From: Paramecium tetraurelia
Lineage: Eukaryota; Ciliophora; Oligohymenophorea; Peniculida; Parameciidae
Direction of reading: 5' to 3'
Assembly (NCBI RefSeq): GCF_000165425.1
Contig: NW_001799641.1
Coordinates: 1-64,000 of the forward strand
Length of the DNA: 64,000 nucleotides
A model generated the notes under the pieces. It saw only the letters and a list, made by a program, of their open reading frames with translations. It was not told the DNA's origin and searched no databases. The position numbers and the translations under genes were made by a program. This document shows, one piece after another, positions 38,039-49,330 of the stretch (positions are counted from its first letter, which is position 1; every line of letters begins with the position of its first letter).

Positions 38039-39265
38039 TCAAAATGCTCCCTTGAGTTAAGATTTAACGTAATCGGTAAACCTTGGTTGATTCAATAAAT
38101 CCAAGGCTTAGTGAGCAGCATTTAATTCCTTGTTGTATTCAGCAACGGTAGCATTGTAGACATCAGTTGCGAAAGCATAGTCATCATTTTCTGCTTATAA
38201 TTATCCATTCAATGTGTCCAAATCAGCATGTAAGGTATCAATTAAATCAAGGGTTTATTCAATCTTGTCTATTAATTATTACTATTAACAATATACTTGC
38301 ATTGGCTTCGATTTCAGCTGTCTTAACTATAACAGCTCTTTAGAATTCAGCATGTTCTTAGTTTAATTGAATGACTCTGGCTTCAAAGTCCTTTTAGGCT
38401 TCAGCTTCATCAGCAGTGAGTTGGTTGAGTGAGTCAACTAATTGAACTCTCAAGTTGTTGAAGGCAGTCAAAATCTATGAAAGGGTTAACAAGGGATACA
38501 TACTTCTCTAAGGGCACCTTGATCAGCGAAATTAGCTTCAACAGCAATTTCCAAAAGAGTCTTGATGAAAGTTTGGAATGTGCTGTGTCTTTTGAGTGAT
38601 TATTAGATTTTGGTCAAATTCTTTTAGACCTTTTAGATTTAGACAAGGGATGGTGATTCCAATTGGCTGAGTAATTATAATGATTCATCAATGGCTCCAA
38701 TGGCTTCATTGTGTTCAGCAACTTAAGCTTCAAATTCAGCGTGGTCCTTAGCTCTTTGAACTGTTGATTCATTAAGGGTCTTTCTGTTTTGAGCAATGTT
38801 TTCTTATAATTATTCAAGTTGAGCAGCAAATCTATCTCTTTATGGGATCAATACGTTATCATAGAAATCGTGGGCATGAAAGACCTCTAAAGGAAAGGTT
38901 TAAATCTAATAAAATACCTCTTTCTTTATCTTAGATTTCTTATTCAAGTCTTGAAACTTCTCTGTTGTGAATGTCTGTTCTTCTTGCATATTAATGATGG
39001 ACTTCTGCTAATTCCTCATCCAATTCGTCAATCTAAACGAATTAATGAAAAAAGTAATTACAAGTTTAGCAATTTCAGTGTTTAATTCTGAAAGGATACC
39101 TCCTGTACTTAAATGGAGTTCACCAAAGTTCAAAATGAAATTACCCCAACCAGATTGTTTAATTTGAGCAAAAGCTTTTTGGTCATGGCTTGTCCAAACT
39201 GAGTTTGTGACATCAATTGCTGTTACGCTAAGGATAAGCAATGTGCAGACTGCTAATTTATACAT
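38039..39265 (-). CDS. trichocyst matrix protein
   Basis: 369 residues, four introns (39034-39062, 38887-38917, 38475-38503, 38269-38296; 29, 31, 29 and 28 nt), length exact. ATG at 39265 starts a signal peptide ([18 protein letters not shown]). The mature part is almost all helix and coiled coil, rich in A, E, Q and L, with segments such as [36 protein letters not shown] and [18 protein letters not shown]. Trichocyst matrix proteins are secretory precursors, cleaved and packed into the crystalline core of Paramecium defence organelles, which expands on calcium-triggered exocytosis. Family assignment rests on the signal peptide plus heptad pattern and the characteristic [20 protein letters not shown] region. 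A similar gene lies at 59157-60292. Confidence 0.88.
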
Positions 39266-39415
39266 ATATTGTAATTAATAATGAAGCCAACACCAGATAA
39301 TTAAGTGTTAAAAATTCCAAAAACGAATTTTATTTTTTATATATTTATATTAATATCATACTAGCAAGCCAGCTCATAATAATATTAATATAATTAAAAA
39401 AATATATAAATAAAG

Positions 39416-40404
39416 TCAGAGAAGATGTATCTTTTCAATTAAAAGACTTTAATTGTACTGGTTGATGTACATAATGCTCTGTAGATTTTTATTGAGACCA
39501 ACCTCCTTCGATTATGTTTTTTTGACTTCAGAGAACTATACAACATATAATCATTCAGCAATACCTGTCCAATTAATAGAAGTCCATTATTGTTTACATA
39601 ATTTCCAAATCCCATAATTAGACCCTTTTGAAATTATCCTTAATAATAACTTCCATCACTCCAATGAAATGTTCCATCGCCTTAAAATTAGTTATTTTCG
39701 AAAGATCCTTCATACCTACAATTAGATATAAGAAATGTAATACTTGCATCCATCTGGGAACACTTGAATCCCTCTGCCATTTTTCTTGCCGTTATGAAAT
39801 TATCCATAAAATCTTGTTCCATCATTCTTAATTTCCTATGCCTCTCCTTCCAACTGATTATTGATCCAAATTCCTAAAAATAAGACCTTATTTTACCTTT
39901 AACTATTTTTTTTTCCGATATAAATATACCAAAACCATTTGTCCGGCCATTTTAGAACTGAGCTTCGAAACTATATTATTTTGATATTTAATACATGTCT
40001 CCATTTCTATAATGCATTGTACAGAATCCTTGAAGCAAATCGTTTTACCAAGTCCTACAATAAAATATAAATTGTTTGTTACCCAAATAATAAATTGCCA
40101 ACTTATGGCCATACTTAAATACCATTCCCATGTTTGATTCCTGACTCCAATGTGCCGAAGTATACACTTTCGTCACTTTATTTTGAAACCTAATAGTCTG
40201 AGTGAGGTTTGAAATTTTCTAATTTTTGTTTAATGTGTTAAGGAAGAGCGCTCACAAACTCCAATAATCGAGAGTCTAAAGCTGGACTGCTTTGTTTGGA
40301 ATAGTCATCATCAGCTAATCAAATGTAAATAGCCTATTACTTTCGCTCAATGAGATAGATGCAAACTTATGAATGAAATATTCTTATGATATCTATTAAT
40401 TCAT
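39416..40404 (-). CDS. MORN-repeat protein
   Basis: 284 residues, five introns (40315-40340, 40055-40082, 39874-39896, 39716-39743, 39536-39564; 26, 28, 23, 28 and 29 nt), length exact. ATG at 40404 (MNQQISQEYFIHKF). After about 75 residues with LLEFVSALPQHIKQKLENF come MORN units such as TWQNDLLQGFCTMHYRNGD, FEAQFQNGRTNGFGIFI, GQFHNGKKNGRGIQVFPDG and GSFENNQFQGDGTFHWSDG. Unlike the MORN gene at 16443-17625 it lacks an N-terminal Gly-Cys lipidation motif. MORN proteins attach to membranes or cortical cytoskeleton; the specific role here is unknown. Five introns in under 1 kb make it one of the most intron-dense genes in the window. Confidence 0.9.
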
Positions 40405-40491
40405 TTATATTTAATTATTGAGATATAATTACTAATGGAAAAGTTAAAACCTACTCTTAAATTAATTTAATTAAATAAGAATACAAAGGAA

Positions 40492-41052
40492 ATGTCTCTT
40501 TAAAGAGTTTTTAAGAAATTAATATATTGGGATGTCTACTTATCGCGATTTCTGAATGACAATGAAAGCTTAATTTTAACCGTGATGCTATATTTACCAT
40601 CCTTGATTTTTTCGCCTAAAACCCTTATCGCCCCAATATTCTTTATCGCTTATTAATACGGCTACACTTATTCTATTAGATATGTGATTTCAATAGTTCT
40701 GTCACTAATTTTGACTACCTTCTTTAAAAACCATTTCAAAAGACCAAGACCCAAGCCTCGTCCATAACTATCTATAGCTTTCGGTTATAAGGAAGGCAAT
40801 TATTCCTTGCCAAGTGGAGGTTGTGCTTAAGCTGCAACCTTCCTCTTTTATTTTCTGAATGCAAATGGAAGTGGTATATTTTGTTATGTAAGTATTTTAG
40901 TAGACATCTTTGACATCTTGATTGCAATTCATATAATTTTTAATGTAATGTTAGGTAGAGTGTATTTTTGTTGCCACTACTTCAGTGATTGTCATCTTGG
41001 ATTTGTAATAGGAACCACGAGTGCCTTCTTGATTAACTTTTTATTATAATGA
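40492..41052 (+). CDS. PAP2-superfamily phosphatase-like membrane protein lacking a catalytic His
   Basis: 186 residues, intronless. ATG at 40492 (MSLQRVFKKLIYWDVYLSRF). Multipass: hydrophobic stretches LILTVMLYLPSLIF, YVISIVLSLILTTFF, FLFYFLNANGSGIF and FDILIAIHIIFNVML. The three PAP2 motifs are placed correctly: KNHFKRPRP (motif 1, K-x6-RP), LPSGGCAQAATF (motif 2) and GRVYFCCHYFSDCHLGFVIG (motif 3). Motif 2 is normally PSGH, with the His acting as acid for the leaving group; here it is PSGG. Motif 3 keeps the nucleophilic His and Asp. The family dephosphorylates lipid phosphates; with this change activity is doubtful. It lies 77 bp before the lipid flippase on the same strand. Confidence 0.85.
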
Positions 41053-41129
41053 AATGGACGTGTGTTGTATACAAGATTATTCAATTAATATTATATATAT
41101 GAATATAGTTGAGTACAGAAAGCATCGGA

Positions 41130-44100
41130 ATGAAAACTAAATCAGAACTTGTTGTTGCAAAAGAAGAGCCCCTTGGGAATTACAACCAGATAGAAAAGTA
41201 TAACAAGTGTTTAAATTCTTAGATTCTGATTGGTACCGCAGATAAAAATATTCCCAATAATAGAGTCGAGACTTCTAAGTATAATATGCTCACATTCTTA
41301 CCCAAAAACTCATTGGAATAATTTAGGAAGGCATCCAATTTGTATTTTTTGCTTCTAGGCATCTTGTAATCAGTTTGAATTCAATTTAGTCAAATCCTAC
41401 CTCCAGTCACCACTACCGATGGACAACCCACTGTTTATTTACCTCTGTCATTCATCATTATGGTCAGCATGATCAAAGATTTTTTTGAAGACTTTAAAAG
41501 GTACCTCAATCATCACCATTAGACACCGAGCAGATGATGAAGAAAACAATCGAACAGTATAAAAATATTCACTTCGAACAGGAGTCTTTGAGTATGACAA
41601 ATGGTAGAATGTGTATGTTGGAGACATTATCAGAATTGCAAATAAATAGGTTTGATTTTAACTTAAGAGTAGAGAATTCCTGCTGATATTATTATCTTAG
41701 CTACTTCTAAGGGAGGAGAATGCTTTGTAGAAACTAAGAATTTAGACGGTGAAACCAATCTCAAACCCAAATATGCGCATCCATAATTGCAAACCTTATA
41801 CAAATAATTAAATGAAAAAGAGTTACCTTATAATTTGTATCTTTCAAATAAAATATCTTAGATTTGTAACAATGGATTTTGAACGATAAAATCCTTTAAT
41901 GTATAAATTTAAGGGTAGCTTCAATATTGTTAATGAAAATAAGGAATTACCAAAGGAAGCATTGAATTATGAGAACTTCTTAGAAAGAGGGTGTTCTCTC
42001 TAGAATACTGACTGGATTTTGGCAGTTACTGTATATACAGGACATGACACCAAGATTATGATGAACTCTATTATAGGAAAGATGAAATATAGCACGGTTG
42101 AGAAATTGATGAGTAAGTAGATCTTATGGGTGTTCTTATTTTTGTTGTTTGAATGTATTTTTGCATCAACTTATTATAATGTATGGTACCAAAGAAACAT
42201 GAATGAATTACAATATTATTTGAATATTGATAAAAATGCTCCAGAAAACAATACCTTTTACAATTTTGTCTTAAGATTTGCAATGTGGTTTTTATTATTA
42301 GGTAATAGTGTCCCAATTTCATTATTGGTTACTTTAGAAACAGTCAAGTTCTTTTAAGCATAAATGATTTAATGGGATAAGAATTATCTAACACTTGATC
42401 GTCCTGCTGCAGTTCATTCCTCAAATTTAAGTGAAGAATTGGGAGTTATTGAATATATATTTAGTGATAAAACGGGAACTTTGACATAGAACGTTATGAA
42501 ATTTAAATCTATTATTATTGATGAAGTTGTTTATGGGGATATAGAGGAATAAAACTAAAATTAATAAGATATAATAGATGAAAAACCATTTAAAGAAAAG
42601 CATAGAATTGTATCTTAAAATGTTGATTTTACAGATGACACCTTATACTCTGAATTGATTTCTGAATTTATGAATAAAAAATAAGCAAAGAATTTCACAA
42701 ACAATGACCATGTATTCCTAAGTCTCCTCTGTTTATCTTTGTGTCATACAATTTAAACAGAATTGGTTGAGAATATTGAATCTGAGATTTAATATAACGC
42801 TAGTTCTCCAGATGAATTAGCATTGGTTAGTTTTGCAGCTGAGATGGGATTTAAATATATTGGAAAAGAAGAAAATGTGATGAAAGTTTACATAAAACAT
42901 TCAAAGGAAACCTTAAAGTTTTAAATTTAATAGGTTATTGAGTTTAATAGTACGAGAAAGAGAATGTCAATAGTTTTAAAAGATCAAAATGGAAGATTGA
43001 CTTTGTTTTGTAAAGGAGCAGATAATGTTATTTTATCTATGTTATAAGATTTTGAGGAAAACGATACTATTTAGAAAAACATCTTATTTGAAATAAAAAA
43101 GCAATTGCAAGAGTATGCTACTATTGGACTAAGAACTCTAGTTTTGGGATACAAGGAATTAGAGTAAAAAGAATATGAAAAGTTTTTATCTGAATATAAT
43201 AGAGCATAATCCATTTTAGATGATGATTAATTGAGAGAGTCACTGATGAATCAATTAGAGGAAATGATTGAAAATAATCTATAATTACTATGTGCAACAG
43301 CCATCGAAGATAAATTATAAGATAAAGTCGGAGAAGTAATTGCTGATTTAAAATCTGCTGGAATTAATGTATGGGTTTTGACTGGAGATAAGATAGAAAC
43401 AGCTATTAATATTGGATTTTCATGTAAATTACTTACGGATTAAGTGAAAAGATTTATTATAGATGGAGATTAAGAAGGATAGGTTGAAAGACAATTAGCC
43501 AAAGTTACTAATAGCATTAATGAACATCCTGAAGAACCTCTATCGTTGATAGTATCAGGAGTGGCTCTTGTTATTATCATACATAATTTTAAAGAAGCAT
43601 TTTTTAAGGTAGCTTTGAAAGCAAATGCTGTTATGGCTTGTAGGGTATCTCCGAAACAAAAATAAGAAATTGTGAATTTGGTTAGGAGATTGACTGGTAA
43701 AATAACATTAGCTATTGGAGATGGTGCAAATGATGTCGCTATGATCACTTAGGCCCATGTTGGTATAGGAATTAGAGGCTTAGAAGGGTAGTAGGCAGCA
43801 AAGGCAAGTGATTATGCTATAGGAGAATTTAAACATTTAAGAAGGTTGCTGTTTTATTCAGGACACGAATCTTATAGGAAGAACAGTAATTTAATTCTAT
43901 TTAACTTTTACAAGAATTAATTATATATTGGAGCATTTTTCTTTTTTGGCTTTTCAAATGGATTTAGTGGGTAAAATCTATATGATTAATGGCTTTCATA
44001 AATTTTCAATGTATTCTTCACAAGTTTACCTATTATTCTATATGCATTATTTGATGAGAAATATCCAAACTCAAATTATATGCAATTGGTTTAGGATAAG

Positions 44101-44654
44101 GCTAATTTCTTAGAATCCAGACCTGATATTTATAGGGAGTATTTGACAAAGCCCATATTTAACTTAGTGTCCTTTTGGCAATAATTCTTTTGGGGGTTGT
44201 TGTAAGCTATATTGTTAATGGTAATTTCATTTTATGCATTTGAACCTATTTCACCACATATTCATGGATAGAATTCGACTTATTTAGAAGCTGGAATGAC
44301 AATAATGAGTGCAGTTGTTATTATTGTAAATGTTAAAGTGCTACTTCTACACAATACTGTAAATATAATCATACTTATAATTTATAGAATTATCCTATTA
44401 TAGTCTACATTAATATTGGATCAACCACCTGCTTTATATTATTTTTCTTCCTTTTCTCGCAATACCCCTTTTTTGAAAGTTTTGATCTCTTTCAAAGATT
44501 GTATGAGTGCTTTAATTACTATATGGCAATTATATTAATGTTGACTGTAACCAACTTCTTTGATCTTGGGAGACAAAGATATAATTACTTTGTTGATTAA
44601 CTAAGAGAACATCAGTAAAACAACCCACCAACTTAATTAGAAATTGAAATGTGA
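41130..44654 (+). CDS. P4-type ATPase (phospholipid flippase)
   Basis: 1133 residues, five introns (41366-41389, 41501-41522, 41651-41673, 41837-41861, 44359-44387; 24, 22, 23, 25 and 29 nt), length exact. ATG at 41130. Actuator motif [11 protein letters not shown]; membrane helix 4 carries [12 protein letters not shown], the PISL motif that separates P4 flippases from ion pumps; phosphorylation site [14 protein letters not shown]; nucleotide-binding [12 protein letters not shown] and FCKGADNVI; hinge [13 protein letters not shown] and [12 protein letters not shown]. Six C-terminal helices follow. It moves aminophospholipids to the cytosolic leaflet, usually with a CDC50 partner, which is not in this window. 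The third intron could also end 3 nt earlier without changing frame. Residues needed for ATP hydrolysis all look intact. Confidence 0.97.
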
Positions 44655-44679
44655 TATATATATATAAATTATATTTTTA

Positions 44680-45772
44680 ATGAACGATCATGAAAGTAGT
44701 GATTCTAGCAGTGATGAATTTTATGAGAAAATTAAAGCTCAAGTAAGTAGCAATTCTAAATTAAGTTAAATATCATGGATGATGAAGAGAGGAGTTCAAG
44801 AATTGTAAGCAGAAATGAAGTATTACCAAAAGTTGCATTTGTTCCTCCAGAATCCAAAGAACAAAGGGAATTCAATTTCAATTATAAAAATTCAGATCGA
44901 ATTCAACTGATTGGCAAAATTGAATCCCTAACTAAGGAAAACATTATCATTTATTCCAATCTTTTGGAATTTGTCATCAATTTAGATTAATTAATAGTTA
45001 ATGGCTAATAAGAGATCTTAGGAAAAGTTGATGATGTTTTTGGGAAAGTTGAAAGACCACATTATTCAATTTTGTTGGATGGATATGTGAACAACCTAGT
45101 TTAAACTAATTAACTAAAAATTGGCGATGATGTCTTTATTAATATTGATAGCACTTCAGTTCTTAATCCTGATGCTATCAAGTAATTACTTAAGTAATTT
45201 TAAATGTTATCAAAAGCAAAAAAGGCTGCGATGCTTCTAATTAATTTGATGAAGAAGTTCTTAATGATTGTGATGTTGAGTATTCAGATGACGAGATCGA
45301 AGCTGTGTCTAAAAAGAGAGGAAACAAAGAAGAAGGAGAAGTGAAGAAGAATCATAAAAAAAACAAAGAAAAGCATCCTAACTAATAAAAGCATGATAAA
45401 TAATTACCATTTCCTTAATAAAAATTTAAAGCTTAGGGTAATAACCCGTAAACATAATAATAACAATAATAAATGATGTAAATGTAGCATTCTATGCAGT
45501 AATAGCAATACTATTAATAAATGTTTCTTTAATAGCAGATGTAATTGTAAATGTAATAATAATAATAATATTAATAACTAATATCTAATTAGTAGGCTTT
45601 TCCATAATAATAAATGCAATAGCCTTAATACATGTAACAAATATATCAGTAACCTTAATAATTATAGCCAAACCCTCAATTAAATCTCCCTTACAATACA
45701 TAATAAATTAATTAATAACTAAATTAGAACTTGAATTCCCTTTTCTAAAATATTAAACCATAAGATTAATGA
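44680..45772 (+). CDS. NAF1: H/ACA ribonucleoprotein assembly factor NAF1
   Basis: 348 residues, two 23-nt introns (44743-44765, 45194-45216), length exact. ATG at 44680, only 25 bp after the flippase stop. An acidic serine-rich start (SSDSSSDEFYEKIKAQ) is followed by a Gar1/Naf1-type core: RIQLIGKIESLTKENIIIYS, EILGKVDDVFGKVERPHYSI, LKIGDDVFINIDSTSVLNPD. The NAF1-specific stretch KKGCDASNQFDEEV...VEYSDDEIEAV comes after the second intron. A lysine-rich tract and a tail with many Q runs follow, encoded by TAA/TAG. NAF1 binds dyskerin/Cbf5 in the nucleus and is replaced by Gar1 on mature H/ACA snoRNPs. The TAA-rich tail would be invisible with the standard code. Confidence 0.93.
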
Positions 45773-45882
45773 TTAAGTTTTTGTATATAATTTATTATTA
45801 TAATTTTTAATAATTTGCGATCATCTTGAGACTATTTATATTTCAAAATTATCATATTAAATAAATATACACATTGATATAT

Positions 45883-47176
45883 TCATTTCTCAAAGTATGC
45901 TCTTAAGAGATATTCAGTAATTTGTTAGACAGATTTATTTGTATCATAAACAAATCTATCTAAAATGTCTTTAAAAGTGGAACTTTGCATTTGGATATAT
46001 TTTTAATACTTATCGATCTCAGTACATTAAAATAAGGATAAAGCAATGCAATTTAAAGCTGCATAGTTCATGGTCGTGGATATATCCTACCTTAGAATCT
46101 CAAATAGCATATCTAATAAATGATATTAGTCCATAAGCTGCAAAAAATGTTATCTTTTGCGTAGTACTATTTCTAGAAGTTTTAGTATTTCAATTTATCC
46201 ATCTATGAAAGTATTTTTAAGTAGTTTGACTAAATCATCATTTATAAATTTAAAGTAAGTGTCATTTTCTTCAAAAATCATGAACAATAATTTAGTAGAC
46301 CTAACCATAGTTTTTTCGTGTCTATACAGATTGCTTTGAAGAACAAACATTAATTCTGAAGTTACAATTTATTCATAGTACATTTTTTCAATTGCATTTT
46401 AAACTAAATAATGTATTGCTAGTAATAACTAATCACAACAAAAGACTTCGGAGTTGGGTTGCTTTAGAAAATGCAATAAGCATTTCCAAGGCTTCCTATC
46501 CTCAGAATTAGCTGAATTGAGAGCTTCCCAATAAAATTAATTAGCTTATGGATATTTTTGAATTAAGTGTGGGAGAATGCGAATTTACATTTAAGTAGTG
46601 CTATTTCTGCATTAAATCAATTCTTCGCAACAGATCAAAAACACTTGTTTCAGAAATGGAAAAGGAGTGTGTGCTGAATTTGAAAGAATAAGCATAAATT
46701 CCCAATATAGCTTTTCTATGTTCTTCAAATAAATTGCCGCTAGATATAGGTTTAAATATTAAGTTAGTCTCTCTTTTTAATATCTGATCAGAGAAGATAT
46801 GCTTAATTACTGTTGGTTCAATGCATAAATTGCACATTAAGCTCAAAACACAAATTAAGGTCTAAAGTCATTGTGTTTCAGTGTTTTGTAAATATCATGA
46901 TCTATAATGTAGACACTGTATTTTGCACTTAATTGCTATACCAATTATATGAGTTTTTCTAAGTTTTAGTTGTCTGGATTTTGAAGAATAAGCTAAATCT
47001 GATTCTCAATTTGATCTTTGTATTTAAGTTCAAAATCGATTAAATTGTTGCATTCATTTAGATCCATGAATTAAATTGCACTTTTCAAATCTCTTCTTGC
47101 TGAATTCTTTTTCTAGATTTTACTTACGAATTTCTGTTCTAAATTATTCTCTTCTTTTAACTATTATATCACTCAT
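45883..47176 (-). CDS. armadillo-type protein, possibly importin-alpha-like
   Basis: Minus-strand gene from ATG 47176 (MSDIIVKRREQFRTEI, basic, like an importin-beta-binding helix) to TGA 45883-45885 (...EYLLRAYFEK). ARM-like helix pairs: LIQLVQQLSAKYSVYII, CNLCIEPTVIKHIFSDQI, ILPHLIQKYPQANQFYWEAL, LLFMIFEENDTYFKFINDD, IEILKLLEIVLRKRQHFL, NYAALNCIALSLFQCTEI. Importin alpha carries basic nuclear-localisation cargo. The acidic groove WxxxN signature of true importin alphas is not evident, so an ARM protein of another kind is possible. Introns of 28 nt (near 47110) and 22 nt (near 46635) restore frame. One junction near 46860 remains unsolved: it needs either a 53-nt intron or a frame error. Confidence 0.6.
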
Positions 47177-47486
47177 TAATTATAAAACTCATATTAAAAT
47201 CAAATATTTAATAACATCAAATATAAAAACTTAGACATAATTCAGAAGTAGTGTGTCAGAAATTTTATGATTCATTTTTAGATTTTGAATTCTTATATGT
47301 TTTAAATGATTTTCCTTTATTCTTATTTGATGTTATTAAGCCGAATAAAATAAGGACCAAAAATTTTGTTAAAATACATATATAATGGAATTTTATAGAA
47401 TTAAAATAACAAAATTGGCATATTAAATATATAAAATATAATTAATTTGTTAAAATACATAAGGAATGTAGTATGAAATCAAGATA
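47177..47486. other. divergent intergenic region
   Basis: About 310 bp between divergent start codons of the ARM gene (-) and the PX-pseudokinase gene (+). AT-rich promoter-type sequence with no feature I can name. Confidence 0.45.
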
Positions 47487-49324
47487 ATGGGTTATGAGAA
47501 TACGACAGACAATGTTTTATATAGAATTCGCATTATCGATCTTTTTACACTTGATTAGAGAGAAATTAGAGTTAGATATAGTCTCTTGCTTGACCTTCAT
47601 AATGCCATGCAAGAATACAATATAAATTATTAAGTAACTATTATCTAAATCTAGCTTCCTCAATTTCCAAAAAAGGAATACTTAAAGACATTGTTTGGAG
47701 AAAATAAAGTGATCAAGCAACGTGAATAAAAAATAGGGGAATATTTTCAATAGCTTCTTAAATGTCCTCCTCCTAATCATAAATTATTGCTTGATTTTCT
47801 TAGAGAAGGGGTTGATACTATTAGACAATAGGAATTATTAAAGGAAGTCAACTCTAAAGCTGAGATACTCAAATATTTAAAGGATGAAAAGTTGCTAAAA
47901 AGGGGACAATTTGGAAAAACAACTTTATATAGCATAAACGGAAAAAAAATAATTCTGCATAAGTTTTATGTCATTTAGCAACAAAGTGATTAACTGTTTT
48001 CATTTTATATGAAGGCTCATTTAAATATTTTAGAACACAGCTTGTTTACTCAAGTGCATTCTGTATTCTATATACGACCCAAAGCTAACTTTGTTGACTC
48101 TATGCTTGGCTAAGTGAAATAGCCAAAAGTTAGCAAAAAACCCAATATTTTTACTAATTTATATCCCCAATATATAAGAGGAGAGGCAGTGAAGATATTC
48201 TCATTTGAAGAATATGAGGGATAAAATCTAAACGAAGTGATTAAAGATCGAAAAACTAAAAATAAGCCTTTTACTTTAGATGAGCTCTTAAATATTATAT
48301 AGAAAATCCTCCAAGCGATTATTTAATTACATAAGCGCAACATTTTTCCTAACAGAATTTTACCCACTTCCATTATCATCAACAATGAGAGTGTTAAATT
48401 GGCTAGTATTTAAGAACCTAATGCCAAATATAAGGAAAAATAGTTGTTGGAAGGACATGCCAATAATAGTGAGTAAAGTTATGATATTGTTTATTATCCT
48501 CCTGAAAAATTGAGTTAATAGTTTTCATAATAAATAAATGGAAAGTTGATAGATAGTTGGCATTTTGGAGTTTGTATATTAATGGCAGCTTTGCTCTATA
48601 CAAATAAAGAATTGGAAGGAATTCATTCATCTTATTAAGTTGATAAATTTGCTAATCAAGTGTAGTTGTTATATGGGTATATTTAATAAATTTAATATAG
48701 GTAAGTGATGTAATAGCAGAAATAATTATGCTGAGTCTAAAACAATAATCACACTAAAGAGCAGATATTAGGGAATTGTATTTTTTGGCCAATTAAACAG
48801 CAATTATCAAATTTCAATCAAACGTTTTGAATCAGTAAGAGAAATCTTAAATTACATACTTAACAATTAATAACATAACATAAGAGCAGTTAGACAATCT
48901 TGAATAGCTCATTCAAAAGTCTCCAATTTTATCAGTTAAAATAAATCTATATAAATAATAAATAGATTAATAGGAATTAGATAAATTATTACAAATACTG
49001 GGTAATTTTGCTGAAGTAAAGTATATTTCAATGATTTTAAATAAGTAAGAATAGAATTAAATGATTAGAACATAAAATTTAAATTTTGGAAACCTGTGTG
49101 TTGGTTTATAAAAATTAAGGCAATTGAAACGTATCTCATTGGATTTGAAGGGAATCAATTTAGAAAAAGAAGAAATTGACTAGGCATTAAAAACATTTAA
49201 ATAAATGGATTCAATTGAAAGATTTATATTGGATTGTTCATCTATGGAATTTATTAATAGTTTGAAATCAGAATTGAAATTAGAGAGTAATTTAGTTTTG
49301 TATTTTGAATCATAATTAATTTGA
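47487..49324 (+). CDS. PX domain plus pseudokinase protein
   Basis: 595 residues with two introns (47634-47654, 21 nt; 48677-48705, 29 nt), length exact. ATG at 47487. An N-terminal PX domain (YRIRIIDLFTLDQREIRVRY, LPQFPKKEYLKTLFGENK, REQKIGEYFQQLLKCPP, LLDFLREG) is followed by a kinase-like fold (KYLKDEKLLKRGQFGKTTLY). The HRD loop is replaced (HKRNIFPNRILPTSIII), no DFG is seen (SVKLASIQEP), and the APE-like YYPPEKLS and DSWHFGVCILMAALLY remain. It is therefore probably catalytically dead. The C-terminus has LRR-like helices (LKRISLDLKGINLEKEEI). PX domains bind phosphoinositides, so a membrane-recruited adaptor is likely, similar in plan to PX-kinase SNX relatives. The 29-nt intron runs through an internal TAG and ends TAAG; it restores LLYGDVIAEIIMLSL. 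Confidence 0.82.
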
Positions 49325-49330
49325 TTAATT

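Noticed and set aside
45400..45720. Dense TAA/TAG clusters that look like non-coding or terminator sequence
   Set aside because: In this code they are glutamines of the NAF1 tail, and the frame ends cleanly at TGA.
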